55,493 nt of DNA from Burkholderiales bacterium (GTDB taxonomy: Bacteria; Pseudomonadota; Gammaproteobacteria; Burkholderiales; Burkholderiaceae_C): the NCBI GenBank assembly GCA_003963115.1, contig RXJQ01000081.1, positions 1-55,493 on the forward strand, written 5' to 3'. This document shows, piece after piece, positions 1 to 8,572 of the stretch. Each line of letters opens with the position of its first letter. Within the stretch, counting starts at the first letter, position 1. The notes beneath the pieces were generated by a model. The model worked only from the letters and a program-made list of their open reading frames with translations. It was not told where the DNA came from and did not search any database. Both the position numbers and the translations under genes were made by a program.

Positions 1-1
1 C

Positions 2-2476
2 AGCAATGGCACCTGGCAGTACTCCACCGATGGCGGCAGCACCTGGTCCAATGTGGGATCGGTCTCGGGCTCCTCTGCCCTGCTGCTGCGCTCCACCGAC
101 TCCCTGCGCTTTGTGCCTGATGGGCAGAATGCCGATGCAGCTTCGCTGAGCTTCTACGCCTGGGACCAGACCTCGGGCTCGGCAGGCACATTCGCCAACG
201 TCAGCACACGTGGCGGCACCACCGCCTTCTCCACCGCTGGCGGCACCTCCGCCATCACCGTCACCGCTGTCAACGATGCCCCCGTGCTCACTGGCTCTAA
301 CGACTTCTCCTCCATCACGGAAGACAACCTCAACAGCTCAGGCACCACGGTAGGTGCACTGATCACAGGCCATCTCTCTGACGTCGACACCGGTCACCTG
401 ACGGGCATTGCCGTCACCGGCGTGGACAACGCCAATGGCACCTGGCAGTACACCATCGATGGCGGTACCACCTGGACCGCATTGGGCGCCCCCACCGACA
501 GCGCCGCGCGGCTCCTGGGTGCAGACGCACAGACCCTCATCCGCTTCGTGCCCAACGCCAACTGGCATGGCACCGCGACCATCAGCTACAGGGCATGGGA
601 CCAGAGCACCGGCACGGCGGGCAGTACGGCAGACGCCAGCCTCAACGGCGGCAGCACGGCATTCAGCACCGCCAACGCAACACCGACCCTGACCGTCAAC
701 CCACGCAACCACGCACCGACCACCAGCGACCCGAGCATCTCCGGCGCGGAAGACACGGTGATCACTGGCCAGGTTCCTGCCAACGACAGCGACGGCGACT
801 TGCTGAGCTTCACCAAGAGCAGCGACCCCACGCACGGCAGCGTGACCGTCCGCAACGACGGCAGCTTCAGCTACACCCCCAGCGCCAACTACAACGGCAG
901 CGACAGCTTCACCGTGCTGATCTCGGATGGCCGCGGCGGCACGGCCACCTCCACGGTCAACATCACTGTGACCCCCGTCAATGACGCGCCCACCGCCACT
1001 GCGCCGGCCACGCCTTATCACGCCACGGAGCAAATCGCGCTCGATCTGACGGCCACCGGTCTGAGCGTGGCCGACATCGACGCGGGCAACAACACCATCC
1101 AGGTCACCCTCACCGTCACGGCGGGCAGCCTCAACGCGACAGCGGGTGCCTCGGGTGTATCGGTATCCGGCTCGGGCAGCAACCAGCTCACCCTGAGCGG
1201 CTCACAGACACAGATCAACGCCCTGCTCAATGGTCTGCAAGGCAGCACACTGAGCTATGTGGCCAATATGGACGCACCGCCCGCCAGCACCTCGCTGACC
1301 TTGCTGGTGAATGATCTGGGCCAGGCCGGCAGTGGCGGCGCCTTGACGGCGTCGGCCAGCAGCACCATCCAGATCACCGCGGTCAATGACGCGCCCTCGA
1401 TGAACCCCAGCACGCAAAGCGCCAGTGCCTCGCCCACCACGAGCTGGTCCAGCAGTGCCCTGCTCAGTGGCGCCTCAGACCCCGACGGCGACACCTTGAG
1501 CATCCGCATCATCCAAGGGCCGCAACACGGCACGCTCACGGTCTCAGGCACGGGTCAGGTCACCTACACCACCAACGCAGGCTATGTGGGCAGTGACTCA
1601 TTCAGCTATGCAGCCTTCGATGGCAACCTGGCGAGCGCAGGCACGCGCACCGTGACCATCCAGGCATCCAACCCCGCGGTCATCCTGCCCAGCATCGACA
1701 CCAACACCGGCACGGACAACACCAGCAACACGACACCCGCTCGCGATACCGGCACATCCAACAGCGACAGCAAGGACAACAGCAAGCCCACCACCCCGGT
1801 CACGGACGCCAAGCCCCCGGCCAGCACACCCGTAAGCACGCCGCCAACCAAGCCTGCTGCCCCGGAGCAAGACGGCAGCGGCAGCGATGCCGGCACGGCA
1901 CTGCATCAACGCGTGCAGCCGGCGATCTGGTACGGGCCCAAAGGCACAGACAACAACACCGCTGTGCGCCAGATCTTCTTCTCGCCACTGAGCAACAGCT
2001 ACAACAACGGCGTCGTCTTCTCGACCACGAGCGGCAACGCCACGGTGATCCAGCTGCTCGACCTGATCAAGCCCATGGTGGACGTGCAGCATGTGCAGGA
2101 CATCAACCTGCACCTCACCCCGCTGAGCAGTGTCTCTCACGCTCTGCCCGGCCGCGCCCAGGCCGATGCCGGCCCGGCTGGTGGCGAACTGGATGGCCCG
2201 CCCATCCGCCTGACCAAGGCGGCCACCTATTCCACGGGATTGGGCCTGTCGATCGGCACCATCTGGTGGACCGCACGTATCTCGGGCCTGGTGACCAGCG
2301 CCCTGATCAGCACCCCGGCCTGGCGTTCGCTCGACCCCCTGCCCGTGGTGACCTCACCCACAGGCGAAGACGACGATGGCGAGCACGATCCAGAAAGCCA
2401 TTTGGGCGACCGCGAAGTCGAGCACCTGTTCGATGGCGACAAGCCACTTGAGCAGGACATGCCGGTCATCCAGTAA
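2..2476 (+). CDS. C-terminal part of a large tandem-repeat (cadherin/Ig-like) adhesin, 5' truncated by window edge
   Basis: The reading frame is already open at base 2, so the gene starts outside the window; about 824 residues are visible. The protein is a string of extracellular beta-sandwich modules. There are two copies of a module with NGTWQY...DGG.TW, RFVP and AWDQ signatures, then a 'tandem-95' type module (AEDT...DGD...GSFSYTPSANYNGSDSF...VNDAP), then two more VNDAP-linked modules. A Pro/Thr/Ser-rich linker of about 70 residues follows. Near the C-terminus is one hydrophobic stretch (STGLGLSIGTIWWTARISGL), then a highly acidic tail. Such proteins normally act in cell-surface attachment or biofilm formation. 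No RTX nonapeptides are visible, so the secretion route is unclear. It converges on the radical SAM gene with an 18-bp gap. The adhesin role is inferred from repeat type; the full length is unknown. Confidence 0.85.
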   Translation, partial: SNGTWQYSTDGGSTWSNVGSVSGSSALLLRSTDSLRFVPDGQNADAASLSFYAWDQTSGSAGTFANVSTRGGTTAFSTAGGTSAITVTAVNDAPVLTGSNDFSSITEDNLNSSGTTVGALITGHLSDVDTGHLTGIAVTGVDNANGTWQYTIDGGTTWTALGAPTDSAARLLGADAQTLIRFVPNANWHGTATISYRAWDQSTGTAGSTADASLNGGSTAFSTANATPTLTVNPRNHAPTTSDPSISGAEDTVITGQVPANDSDGDLLSFTKSSDPTHGSVTVRNDGSFSYTPSANYNGSDSFTVLISDGRGGTATSTVNITVTPVNDAPTATAPATPYHATEQIALDLTATGLSVADIDAGNNTIQVTLTVTAGSLNATAGASGVSVSGSGSNQLTLSGSQTQINALLNGLQGSTLSYVANMDAPPASTSLTLLVNDLGQAGSGGALTASASSTIQITAVNDAPSMNPSTQSASASPTTSWSSSALLSGASDPDGDTLSIRIIQGPQHGTLTVSGTGQVTYTTNAGYVGSDSFSYAAFDGNLASAGTRTVTIQASNPAVILPSIDTNTGTDNTSNTTPARDTGTSNSDSKDNSKPTTPVTDAKPPASTPVSTPPTKPAAPEQDGSGSDAGTALHQRVQPAIWYGPKGTDNNTAVRQIFFSPLSNSYNNGVVFSTTSGNATVIQLLDLIKPMVDVQHVQDINLHLTPLSSVSHALPGRAQADAGPAGGELDGPPIRLTKAATYSTGLGLSIGTIWWTARISGLVTSALISTPAWRSLDPLPVVTSPTGEDDDGEHDPESHLGDREVEHLFDGDKPLEQDMPVIQ

Positions 2477-2494
2477 GCCGCGTCAAACCAGGAT

Positions 2495-3628
2495 TCAGAA
2501 CAGGCCCATCTGCAGCCCATTGTCTTGATGCAGCAGGCTGCGGTCAAAAGCGCTGCCATCCAGCTCGATGACCCTGCGCCCCAGCCCATGCCTGGCCGCT
2601 GCCTTGCGCATGCGCTGCGCGATCAGCTCGGCCCAGATGCCCTCGCCCTTCATGCGCAGGCTGAAATCCGCGTCGTAATCCTTGCCGCCCCGCAGTTCGC
2701 GCACCCGCGCCATGATGCGCGCAGCCTTGTCGGGTACGTGGTGCATCAGCCACTCCTCGAACAGCGGCTTGACCTCCCAGGGCAGACGCACGACGGTGTA
2801 GTGCACGCTCAGCGCGCCAGCCTGCGCCGCAGCCTCCACGATGCGCTCGATCTCCGGCTCATTGAGAAACGGGATGATGGGCGCCACATTCACGCCCACG
2901 GGCACACCTGCCTGCGCCAGACGCTGCACCGTCTGCAAGCGCCTCATGGGTGCGGCCGCGCGCGGCTCCAGTTTGCGTGACAAGGTGCTGTCCAGCGTCG
3001 TGATGCTGATCATCACGTACGTCTGGCGCCTCGCGCCCGCCACAGAGAGGATGTCCAGATCGCGCTCCACACCGCTGGATTTGGTCACGATCGTGAACGG
3101 GTGCCGACAGGCATGCAGCACCTCCAGCACACCACGCGTGATGCGCCATTCGCGCTCGATGGGCTGATAGGGATCGGTGGCCGAACCGATGTTGATGGGA
3201 GAAGGCTCGTGCCCTTCACGCGCGAGTTCCCGGCGCAGCAGGCTGGCCGCGTTGACCTTGGCGATCAGCCGGGTCTCGAAGTCCAGCCCGGGCGACAGAT
3301 TCAGGTAGCTGTGCGTGGGCCGTGCGTAGCAGTAGACGCAACCGTGCTCACACCCCCGGTAGGGATTGATGGACCAGGTAAAAGGGATGTCAGGTGAATC
3401 GTTGCGCGAGAGGATGCTGCGCGCCTCTTCCAGCGTGACCTCGGTGCGTGGACTCGAGGCCTCATCGTCATCATCAGGCGGGGCCTCCACAGCTTCGCGT
3501 CCGCGCTGCTCGAATCGGTGCAGGATGCGTGTGCTCGTCCCCCGTCCCTTGACGGGTTCGCTTTGCCGGCGCCCATCCGGCACAGGCACAAAGGCAGAAG
3601 GATCGGTTTGGTCAGATCGGCTTGGCAT
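2495..3628 (-). CDS. PA0069-family radical SAM protein (spore photoproduct lyase-like fold)
   Basis: A 377-residue protein with the radical SAM cluster motif CxxxCxxC at residues 93-100 (CEHGCVYC), followed by ARPTH and the SPL-type context FTWSINPYRG before it. This matches the PA0069/Rv2578c family, whose members bind a 4Fe-4S cluster and S-adenosylmethionine; their substrate is not established. The first 60 residues are polar and acidic (DDDDE) and probably disordered. The start is the ATG at 3628. It has no Shine-Dalgarno, and a LexA-type operator abuts it, so the message may be leaderless or the true start may be the GTG at about 3589. I recall the Pseudomonas aeruginosa PA0069 gene being listed in the LexA regulon, which fits. 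A role in DNA damage response is inference. Confidence 0.9.
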   Translation of the reverse strand: MPSRSDQTDPSAFVPVPDGRRQSEPVKGRGTSTRILHRFEQRGREAVEAPPDDDDEASSPRTEVTLEEARSILSRNDSPDIPFTWSINPYRGCEHGCVYCYARPTHSYLNLSPGLDFETRLIAKVNAASLLRRELAREGHEPSPINIGSATDPYQPIEREWRITRGVLEVLHACRHPFTIVTKSSGVERDLDILSVAGARRQTYVMISITTLDSTLSRKLEPRAAAPMRRLQTVQRLAQAGVPVGVNVAPIIPFLNEPEIERIVEAAAQAGALSVHYTVVRLPWEVKPLFEEWLMHHVPDKAARIMARVRELRGGKDYDADFSLRMKGEGIWAELIAQRMRKAAARHGLGRRVIELDGSAFDRSLLHQDNGLQMGLF

Positions 3629-3647
3629 ACTGTATTTTCATACAGTA
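3628..3647 (-). promoter_or_regulatory. LexA (SOS) box
   Basis: A 20-bp site of the form TACTGT-N8-ACAGTA, perfect in the CTGT/ACAG core and identical to the proteobacterial LexA consensus at the outer TA bases. It abuts, and overlaps by one base, the start codon of the radical SAM gene transcribed leftward. LexA bound here would block transcription start directly. The other neighbour, the diguanylate cyclase, ends at 3665 on the same strand, so the box serves only the radical SAM gene. Confidence 0.88.
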
Positions 3648-3664
3648 TTCATATCTGAGCAAGC

Positions 3665-4786
3665 TCACATCAGCACATCGCTCCAGACGACCTGATTGCG
3701 CCCCGCTTCCTTGGCCTTGTAGAGCGCCTCGTCCGCCTGGTCGATCAGGGTCTGCGGCAAAGCATCGCCGTGGGGCACGATGGTCGCGCCGCCAACCGAC
3801 ACCGTCACGATACCGTGTGGCGACATGCCGTGGTCCACGCCCAGTGCATGAACCGCATGGCGCAGCCGCTCGGCCAGGGCCTGCGCATCCGCGCGGCTTG
3901 TGTGAAAGAGCAGCACCACGAACTCCTCCCCACCATAACGCGCCGCGAAATCGCCCGCACGCTTCACGGTCGTACCCAGCACCCCACCCACCAGCGTCAG
4001 GCAGGCATCACCGGCCGTATGGCCATAGCTGTCGTTGAACAGCTTGAAATGGTCCACGTCCAGCAGCAACAGCGACAGTGGCACGCCCATGCGCGAAGAG
4101 CGGCGCCATTCCTCGGCCAGCACGGCGTCGAAGCGGCGGCGGTTGGACAGCCCCGTCAGCTTGTCCTCCCAGGCCATGCGCTCCAGGCTCAGGCGCTTGA
4201 GCACCACCTCCATCAGGTCGGCTTCAACCGAGCGGCTCGACAACCACAGCACCGCCGATACCAGGCCTACCACCAGCCAAACCATCTGCGCCTGCTCGAA
4301 GGGCAACCAGAACGCACCCAGCGCCGTGGGCAGCAAGGCCGCCGCCACGAAACACAGGAAGATGTCGGGCATCGCCGCCATACGTGGCAGGCTCACCACC
4401 GTGGCCACCACCACCAGCACCAGCACGATGGGGATCTGATTGGCCGACAGCCACGGCAGCATCGCCCCGGCCACGCCCCATGCACCACCGGCCATCAAGG
4501 CTGCCAGCCGATGCGGTCGCACCGAGTCGATGGGCATGACCACCCGTTCCTCGTCCTGAGAACGCAAGCGCCCCATGAGCCACTGCACGCCATGCGCGAG
4601 CAGGAACAGCGCGTACCAGAGCAGCACCCAGCGGCCGAACGTGGACCAGCAGACCAGGGCCACGAAAGCACCACTGACGGCATTGATCCACCAGCCGGCA
4701 TGCCGCCTGCGGTAGAGATGCCGCACACGCTCGGCTGTCAACTCGTGTGGATCAAACTGGGGTTGTCCTGCTGACAGCAAGGCCAC
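3665..4786 (-). CDS. Membrane-bound GGDEF diguanylate cyclase
   Basis: A 373-residue protein that would make cyclic di-GMP from two GTP. The N-terminal half holds about five to six hydrophobic helices (roughly residues 35-180, for example WINAVSGAFVALVCW and PIVLVLVVVATVVSL). The C-terminal half is a complete GGDEF domain starting at DKLTGLSNRRRFD, with metal-binding DVDHFKLFND, active-site RYGGEEF and a product-inhibition I-site RAGD five residues before GGEEF. It should therefore be active and feedback-inhibited. The start is a GTG at 4786, preceded on the minus strand by a strong GAGGGGG. It diverges from the Tad pilus operon and lies near an adhesin gene, so a role in switching to surface attachment is plausible but inferred. 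No separate sensor domain is recognised. Confidence 0.92.
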   Translation of the reverse strand: MALLSAGQPQFDPHELTAERVRHLYRRRHAGWWINAVSGAFVALVCWSTFGRWVLLWYALFLLAHGVQWLMGRLRSQDEERVVMPIDSVRPHRLAALMAGGAWGVAGAMLPWLSANQIPIVLVLVVVATVVSLPRMAAMPDIFLCFVAAALLPTALGAFWLPFEQAQMVWLVVGLVSAVLWLSSRSVEADLMEVVLKRLSLERMAWEDKLTGLSNRRRFDAVLAEEWRRSSRMGVPLSLLLLDVDHFKLFNDSYGHTAGDACLTLVGGVLGTTVKRAGDFAARYGGEEFVVLLFHTSRADAQALAERLRHAVHALGVDHGMSPHGIVTVSVGGATIVPHGDALPQTLIDQADEALYKAKEAGRNQVVWSDVLM

Positions 4787-4911
4787 AGCCCCCTCGCAAA
4801 TAGTTAACGACCATTATCAATTTCACAGTTTTGATCAGTCAGATCGCCGACAAGAGGGTACAAACGATGACGATGGTTTGATCGGCTTGGTGTAGATTCA
4901 TTCCATACATT

Positions 4912-4932
4912 GAATGACACATCACGTCATTC
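4912..4932 (+). promoter_or_regulatory. Inverted repeat upstream of flp
   Basis: GAATGAC - 7 bases - GTCATTC, a perfect 7-bp inverted repeat 47 bp before the flp start, in the 192-bp AT-rich region between the diguanylate cyclase and flp. It could be an operator or a hairpin in the flp leader. I could not assign a convincing -35/-10 pair next to it. Confidence 0.45.
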
Positions 4933-4978
4933 GATTTGTTTGTTTATCGGTTCTCCGATCCCGATCCAAAGGAAGATC

Positions 4979-5152
4979 ATGAAGTTCTTTTCTGAAATCA
5001 AAGCCTTCGTGAAAGATGAAGAAGGCGCCAGCGCCCTGGAATATGCCCTGATGGCTTTCATGGTGGCCGTGCTCGTCGCCACGTTCACGACGCCTGTTCA
5101 AAACGCGCTCAAGAGCATCTTCAACAGCATCGTCAAGGCGCTGGGGGGTTAA
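4979..5152 (+). CDS. flp: Flp/Fap-family major pilin
   Basis: A 57-residue prepilin, the structural subunit of the Tad (tight adherence) pilus. It has a short charged leader (MKFFSEIKAFVKDEEG), then the Flp processing motif G|ASALEYALMAF with the conserved Glu-Tyr at mature positions 5-6 and a hydrophobic helix. The mature peptide would be about 41 residues, ending in GG. The start was chosen at 4979, after AAGGAAGATC, rather than at the upstream in-frame ATG at 4910, because only this start gives a normal prepilin leader. It is the first gene of the Tad locus and is separated from cpaA by 32 bp. As the most abundant product it probably has its own strong promoter in the 192-bp region upstream. 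Confidence 0.95.
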   Translation: MKFFSEIKAFVKDEEGASALEYALMAFMVAVLVATFTTPVQNALKSIFNSIVKALGG

Positions 5153-5184
5153 GCCGTTTCTGCTGTACCCACTGCGCTGGCCTG

Positions 5185-5718
5185 ATGACGCCCGCGCTGG
5201 CCGACACAACGCTGCACGTTCCCACTCTGCTGTTGACGGGTTGGGCGTGCAGTATTGCTTATTTTGACGTCCGCTTCAGGCGCATCCCTAATATGTTGTC
5301 CTTGGGTGCCTGGGTCATCGCCACCTCGATCCTGGTGGCTCAACGCGTCAGCCTGCTCGGCGCGCCAGCTTCTTCGGCGTTGCTGGGGGCAGGCCTGGCC
5401 TTGCTGCTCACGCTGCCCGGCTACATGACACGGCGCCTAGGCGCTGGCGACGTCAAATACCTGGTAGCCATCGCCCTGCTGACCTCGTTCGACACCACCT
5501 TGTGGTGTTTCATCGTGGCTGCGCTGGCGGGTGGATTGGCCGCCGTGCTGTGGTTAAACGCACACAATGCCGCGCGACTCATTCCAGACCGTGCCAAAGT
5601 ATGGCGCACAAGATTGACGCAATGGTCCGAGGCCACCGACATGCGCTCGCGCATGCCCTTTGGCCCCCTGCTCTCGCTCGGGTTGATCGTCGTGCTGTGG
5701 GTGGGCCCCCGCTCATGA
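5185..5718 (+). CDS. cpaA: Tad prepilin peptidase (CpaA/TadV, A24 aspartic protease family)
   Basis: A 177-residue polytopic inner-membrane protease that would cleave the leaders of Flp and the TadE/TadG pseudopilins. Its two catalytic aspartates are visible: D28 in AYFDVRFRRIPN and D89 in the GxGD signature RLGAGDVKYL. About five hydrophobic helices are present. It lacks the N-methyltransferase domain of the larger PilD enzymes, as is normal for TadV. It follows flp by 32 bp and overlaps tadE by the ATGA arrangement at 5715-5718, so the genes are translationally coupled. Confidence 0.93.
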   Translation: MTPALADTTLHVPTLLLTGWACSIAYFDVRFRRIPNMLSLGAWVIATSILVAQRVSLLGAPASSALLGAGLALLLTLPGYMTRRLGAGDVKYLVAIALLTSFDTTLWCFIVAALAGGLAAVLWLNAHNAARLIPDRAKVWRTRLTQWSEATDMRSRMPFGPLLSLGLIVVLWVGPRS

Positions 5719-6254
5719 AGAAGTCAAAGCGCAACGCTCCGCAAACCCTGACGGGTTCGCACCGCACCCCTCAGAAAGGTGCGGTTACCTTGGAGTTCGT
5801 CTTTCTTTTCATGATTTTCTTCGCGGTGTTCTATGGCATCGTGAGTTACAGCCTCATGCTGATGGTCAGGCAAGGGCTGGTGCATGCAGCATCGGAAGGT
5901 GCCCATGCATCGGTTCAATTGGATCCGGGCAGTTTCTCTTCAACTGCCAATTACCAGACTGCGGTGGATTCTGTCGTGAAAGATGCCGTATTGAAGGATA
6001 TTTCATGGATGCCCCTGACGGCACAGAACCAGGTCAAAGCACCGGGTGGCATCAGCACTTCATGGGCCAATCAGGACAAGACCGTGGTAACCGGCGGCAC
6101 ACCGCTGAAGATCACCACCCGCACGCTGACCGTCTCCGTGTCTTACGCCAATTACGCCGCCAACCCGCTGGTACCGGGCTTGGGGCTCTCGGGCATCATG
6201 CCGGCCTTGCCGAGCAGCCTCACCGGCTCGGCCTCCGTGCAGCCTCCTCAATGA
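5715..6254 (+). CDS. tadE: TadE-like pseudopilin
   Basis: A 179-residue protein. A basic leader of about 23 residues ends in QKGAVTLEFVFLF, the TadE-type prepilin peptidase site (G before A/V, Glu at mature position 5), followed by a single transmembrane helix (VFLFMIFFAVFYGIVSYSLML). The rest is a periplasmic domain without recognised motifs. TadE proteins are minor pseudopilins needed for Flp pilus assembly. The ATG at 5715 overlaps the cpaA stop (ATGA). A longer in-frame reading from 5502 lies inside cpaA and would mask the leader, so I rejected it. Only one TadE/TadF-type gene is present between cpaA and cpaB. Confidence 0.88.
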   Translation: MKKSKRNAPQTLTGSHRTPQKGAVTLEFVFLFMIFFAVFYGIVSYSLMLMVRQGLVHAASEGAHASVQLDPGSFSSTANYQTAVDSVVKDAVLKDISWMPLTAQNQVKAPGGISTSWANQDKTVVTGGTPLKITTRTLTVSVSYANYAANPLVPGLGLSGIMPALPSSLTGSASVQPPQ

Positions 6255-6261
6255 GTGATCG

Positions 6262-7206
6262 ATGAACAACACCGTCCTCAAAATCATTGCGGCATTGCTG
6301 GCCATCGGGGCCGTGGTGGTGGCTGTCATCGGGGTGCGCATGAGCCGACAGCCGCCCGCGCCAGCCGTCGTCGCCGTGGCCGAACCTGCATCCGCCCCGA
6401 CAGAAGCCGTGGTGGTCGCCGCCAAGACCATCAAGGCCGGCAAGCTCATTGGCCCTGGTGACGTCATCGTCAAGAACGTGGCATCGCCATCGGCACAGGT
6501 CTATCGCCAGACCCAGGACCTGATGGGCAGGATCGCCCTGACCGACCTGCCACCCGGTACGCCACTGCAGGCTTCCCAGTTCATGGCCGACACCATGGCC
6601 ACGCTGATCCACCCGGGTGAGCGCGCCGTGGCCGTGCTGATCGATGAAGTCATCGGTCTGGGCGGCTTTGCCAAGCCGGGCGACCATGTCGACGTGCTGG
6701 CCTACATCCCACCCAACCGGGAAGCCAATACGCGGGCCTTCGCACAAGTGACCGTGCACAACGCGCGCGTGCTCGCGTTCGGCGAAGCATCACAGCTCGA
6801 TGCCGACCGCGCCAAGAAGGTGGAACCGGCCACCAGCGACGACGATGCGACCAAGAAGGGCAACACGGCCCGCCAGGAGCTCAAGGAGTTCCGCGCCACG
6901 CTGCACTCGGCCTTGCTCGCGATCCCCGAAGCCGATGCGCCACGCCTCATGCTGGCCGCCAGCACCGGCCTGCTGCGCCTTTCCTTGAGGCCCGGTGGCA
7001 TGCTGACCGCCAGCGATGCACCACCCAACCAGGCCGCCGAACAACGTCGCCCGCAAGACCTCGGCCCGCCCCGCTACAGCACGACCATGACGGACCTGGC
7101 GCCCCCGAATGTGCCCGCCCGTTCTGACGACGCCGACGACATCATCATCCAGGAAGGCAGCAACGAACGCCGCCTGACCGCCAAAGAGGGTAACAGTTCG
7201 CCATGA
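6262..7206 (+). CDS. cpaB: Flp pilus assembly protein CpaB/RcpC
   Basis: A 314-residue protein with an N-terminal membrane anchor (LKIIAALLAIGAVVVAVIGVRM) and a SAF/antifreeze-like domain (VVVAAKTIKAGKLIGPGDVIVKNV), followed by the CpaB-type domain with GERAVAVLIDEVIGLGGFAKPGDHVDVL. CpaB/RcpC is a periplasmic partner of the secretin and is thought to hold or modify the outer-membrane channel. The gene overlaps cpaC by 4 bases (ATGA at 7203-7206). The C-terminal 70 residues are polar and low in predicted structure (DDADDIIIQEGSNERRL). Confidence 0.92.
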   Translation: MNNTVLKIIAALLAIGAVVVAVIGVRMSRQPPAPAVVAVAEPASAPTEAVVVAAKTIKAGKLIGPGDVIVKNVASPSAQVYRQTQDLMGRIALTDLPPGTPLQASQFMADTMATLIHPGERAVAVLIDEVIGLGGFAKPGDHVDVLAYIPPNREANTRAFAQVTVHNARVLAFGEASQLDADRAKKVEPATSDDDATKKGNTARQELKEFRATLHSALLAIPEADAPRLMLAASTGLLRLSLRPGGMLTASDAPPNQAAEQRRPQDLGPPRYSTTMTDLAPPNVPARSDDADDIIIQEGSNERRLTAKEGNSSP

Positions 7207-8564
7207 AAGCCTTGTACCGTGCCGCCCTGTGCATGGCCGCCCTGCTGTGCGTGACGCGTGTCCCGGCTGCGTCCATCTCGGTGACGCTGGAGCCCGGTCA
7301 GCAAAAGACCTGGTCCTTCAACCAGCCCATCAAGCGCGTCGCCACCGGCAACAGCGATGTCGCCGGCATCAACGTCGTGCCACCACGGGGCATCATCATC
7401 ACCGGCAAGGCCACGGGTACCACCATGGTCACCATCTGGCCCAAGGGCAGCGACACGCCCATCGGCCAGTACCAGATCGTGGTGTCGCCCGCCAGCAGCG
7501 TCTCGCGCCAGGCTCTGGGCCCCGATGCGGGCGCCGTGCAGATAGCGCCCGAGGGCGGCAAGCTGCGCCTGAGCGGCTCGCTGTCATCGCTGGAGCGCCA
7601 TGCCGCCATCGAAACCTCGCTGTCTGCACCCGGCGCCAAGGCACCCGCCAATATCGTGGATGCCACCAGCAGCAACTTCGATGTGCAGGTGCGCATGGAC
7701 ATCAAGGTCGTCGAGGTCAGCCGCAGCAAGCTCAAGGAAGCGGGCTTTTACTACCACCGCCTCGACTACAAGCCCGATGGCAGCTATGCTGGCTCAACGG
7801 GCTTCTCGGGCCCCAACAACTACGCGGGTTTCACCAAGGACCCCAACCAGCCCTACAAATTCCTCTCCAGCAGCGGCACGGTCCCTTTCACAGACGCGTT
7901 CAACATCTTCAGCGTGAGCGACAACGTGTGGGCCACCTTCAGCGCGCTGGAAGCCAATGGCTTTGCCTATGCGCTGGCCGAGCCCAGCCTCACCGCCCTC
8001 AGTGGCCAGACCGCGACCTTCCTGGCCGGTGGCGAGATTCCCGTGCCGTTCAGATCGGGGGCGGATTCGGCCGTGAGCGTCATCTACAAGGAGTTCGGCA
8101 TCCGCTTGAGCCTCACGCCCACCGTGCTGGAGCAAAACCGCATCGCGCTCAAGATCACGCCGGAAGTCAGCGAGGTCGATCCGTCCTTGTCTGTCCAGTC
8201 GGGCGGCTACACCATCCCCGGCCTGCGAGTGCGCCGCACCGACACCACGGTGGCCATCGGCGATGGCGAAACCTTCGTCATCAGCGGCCTGGTCAGCCGC
8301 CAGAGCAACGCCACGATCGACAAGTTCCCCTTCCTGGGCGACATCCCCATCCTCGGCGCCTTCTTCCGCTCCAGCCACTTCGAGCGCGATGACAAGGAGT
8401 TGCTGATGATCGCCACGCCACACCTTGTCAGACCGTTTGCGAAAAACGCGAAGCTGCCCGCCCTGCCCGGTGAAGACATCCGTGACTACGACCCCAGCTT
8501 CATGCACATGTTCCTGAAGGAAACGGGCCGCTTCGAACCGCCTGACAGCGGCTTCTCCAACTGA
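7203..8564 (+). CDS. cpaC: Tad secretin CpaC/RcpA
   Basis: A 453-residue outer-membrane secretin with a Sec signal peptide (ALYRAALCMAALLCVTRVPAA). The pilus-formation N-terminal domain follows (SISVTLEPGQQKTWSFNQPIKRVATGNSDVAG), then a BON-like region (LRLSGSLSSLERHAAIE). The C-terminal secretin domain contains the conserved VAIGDGETFVISGL and FPFLGDIPILGAFFRS. It would form the ring through which the Flp pilus leaves the cell. No lipobox or separate pilotin is seen. It lies between cpaB, with which it overlaps, and cpaE, 8 bp downstream. Confidence 0.95.
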   Translation: MKALYRAALCMAALLCVTRVPAASISVTLEPGQQKTWSFNQPIKRVATGNSDVAGINVVPPRGIIITGKATGTTMVTIWPKGSDTPIGQYQIVVSPASSVSRQALGPDAGAVQIAPEGGKLRLSGSLSSLERHAAIETSLSAPGAKAPANIVDATSSNFDVQVRMDIKVVEVSRSKLKEAGFYYHRLDYKPDGSYAGSTGFSGPNNYAGFTKDPNQPYKFLSSSGTVPFTDAFNIFSVSDNVWATFSALEANGFAYALAEPSLTALSGQTATFLAGGEIPVPFRSGADSAVSVIYKEFGIRLSLTPTVLEQNRIALKITPEVSEVDPSLSVQSGGYTIPGLRVRRTDTTVAIGDGETFVISGLVSRQSNATIDKFPFLGDIPILGAFFRSSHFERDDKELLMIATPHLVRPFAKNAKLPALPGEDIRDYDPSFMHMFLKETGRFEPPDSGFSN

Positions 8565-8572
8565 CACGCCAC

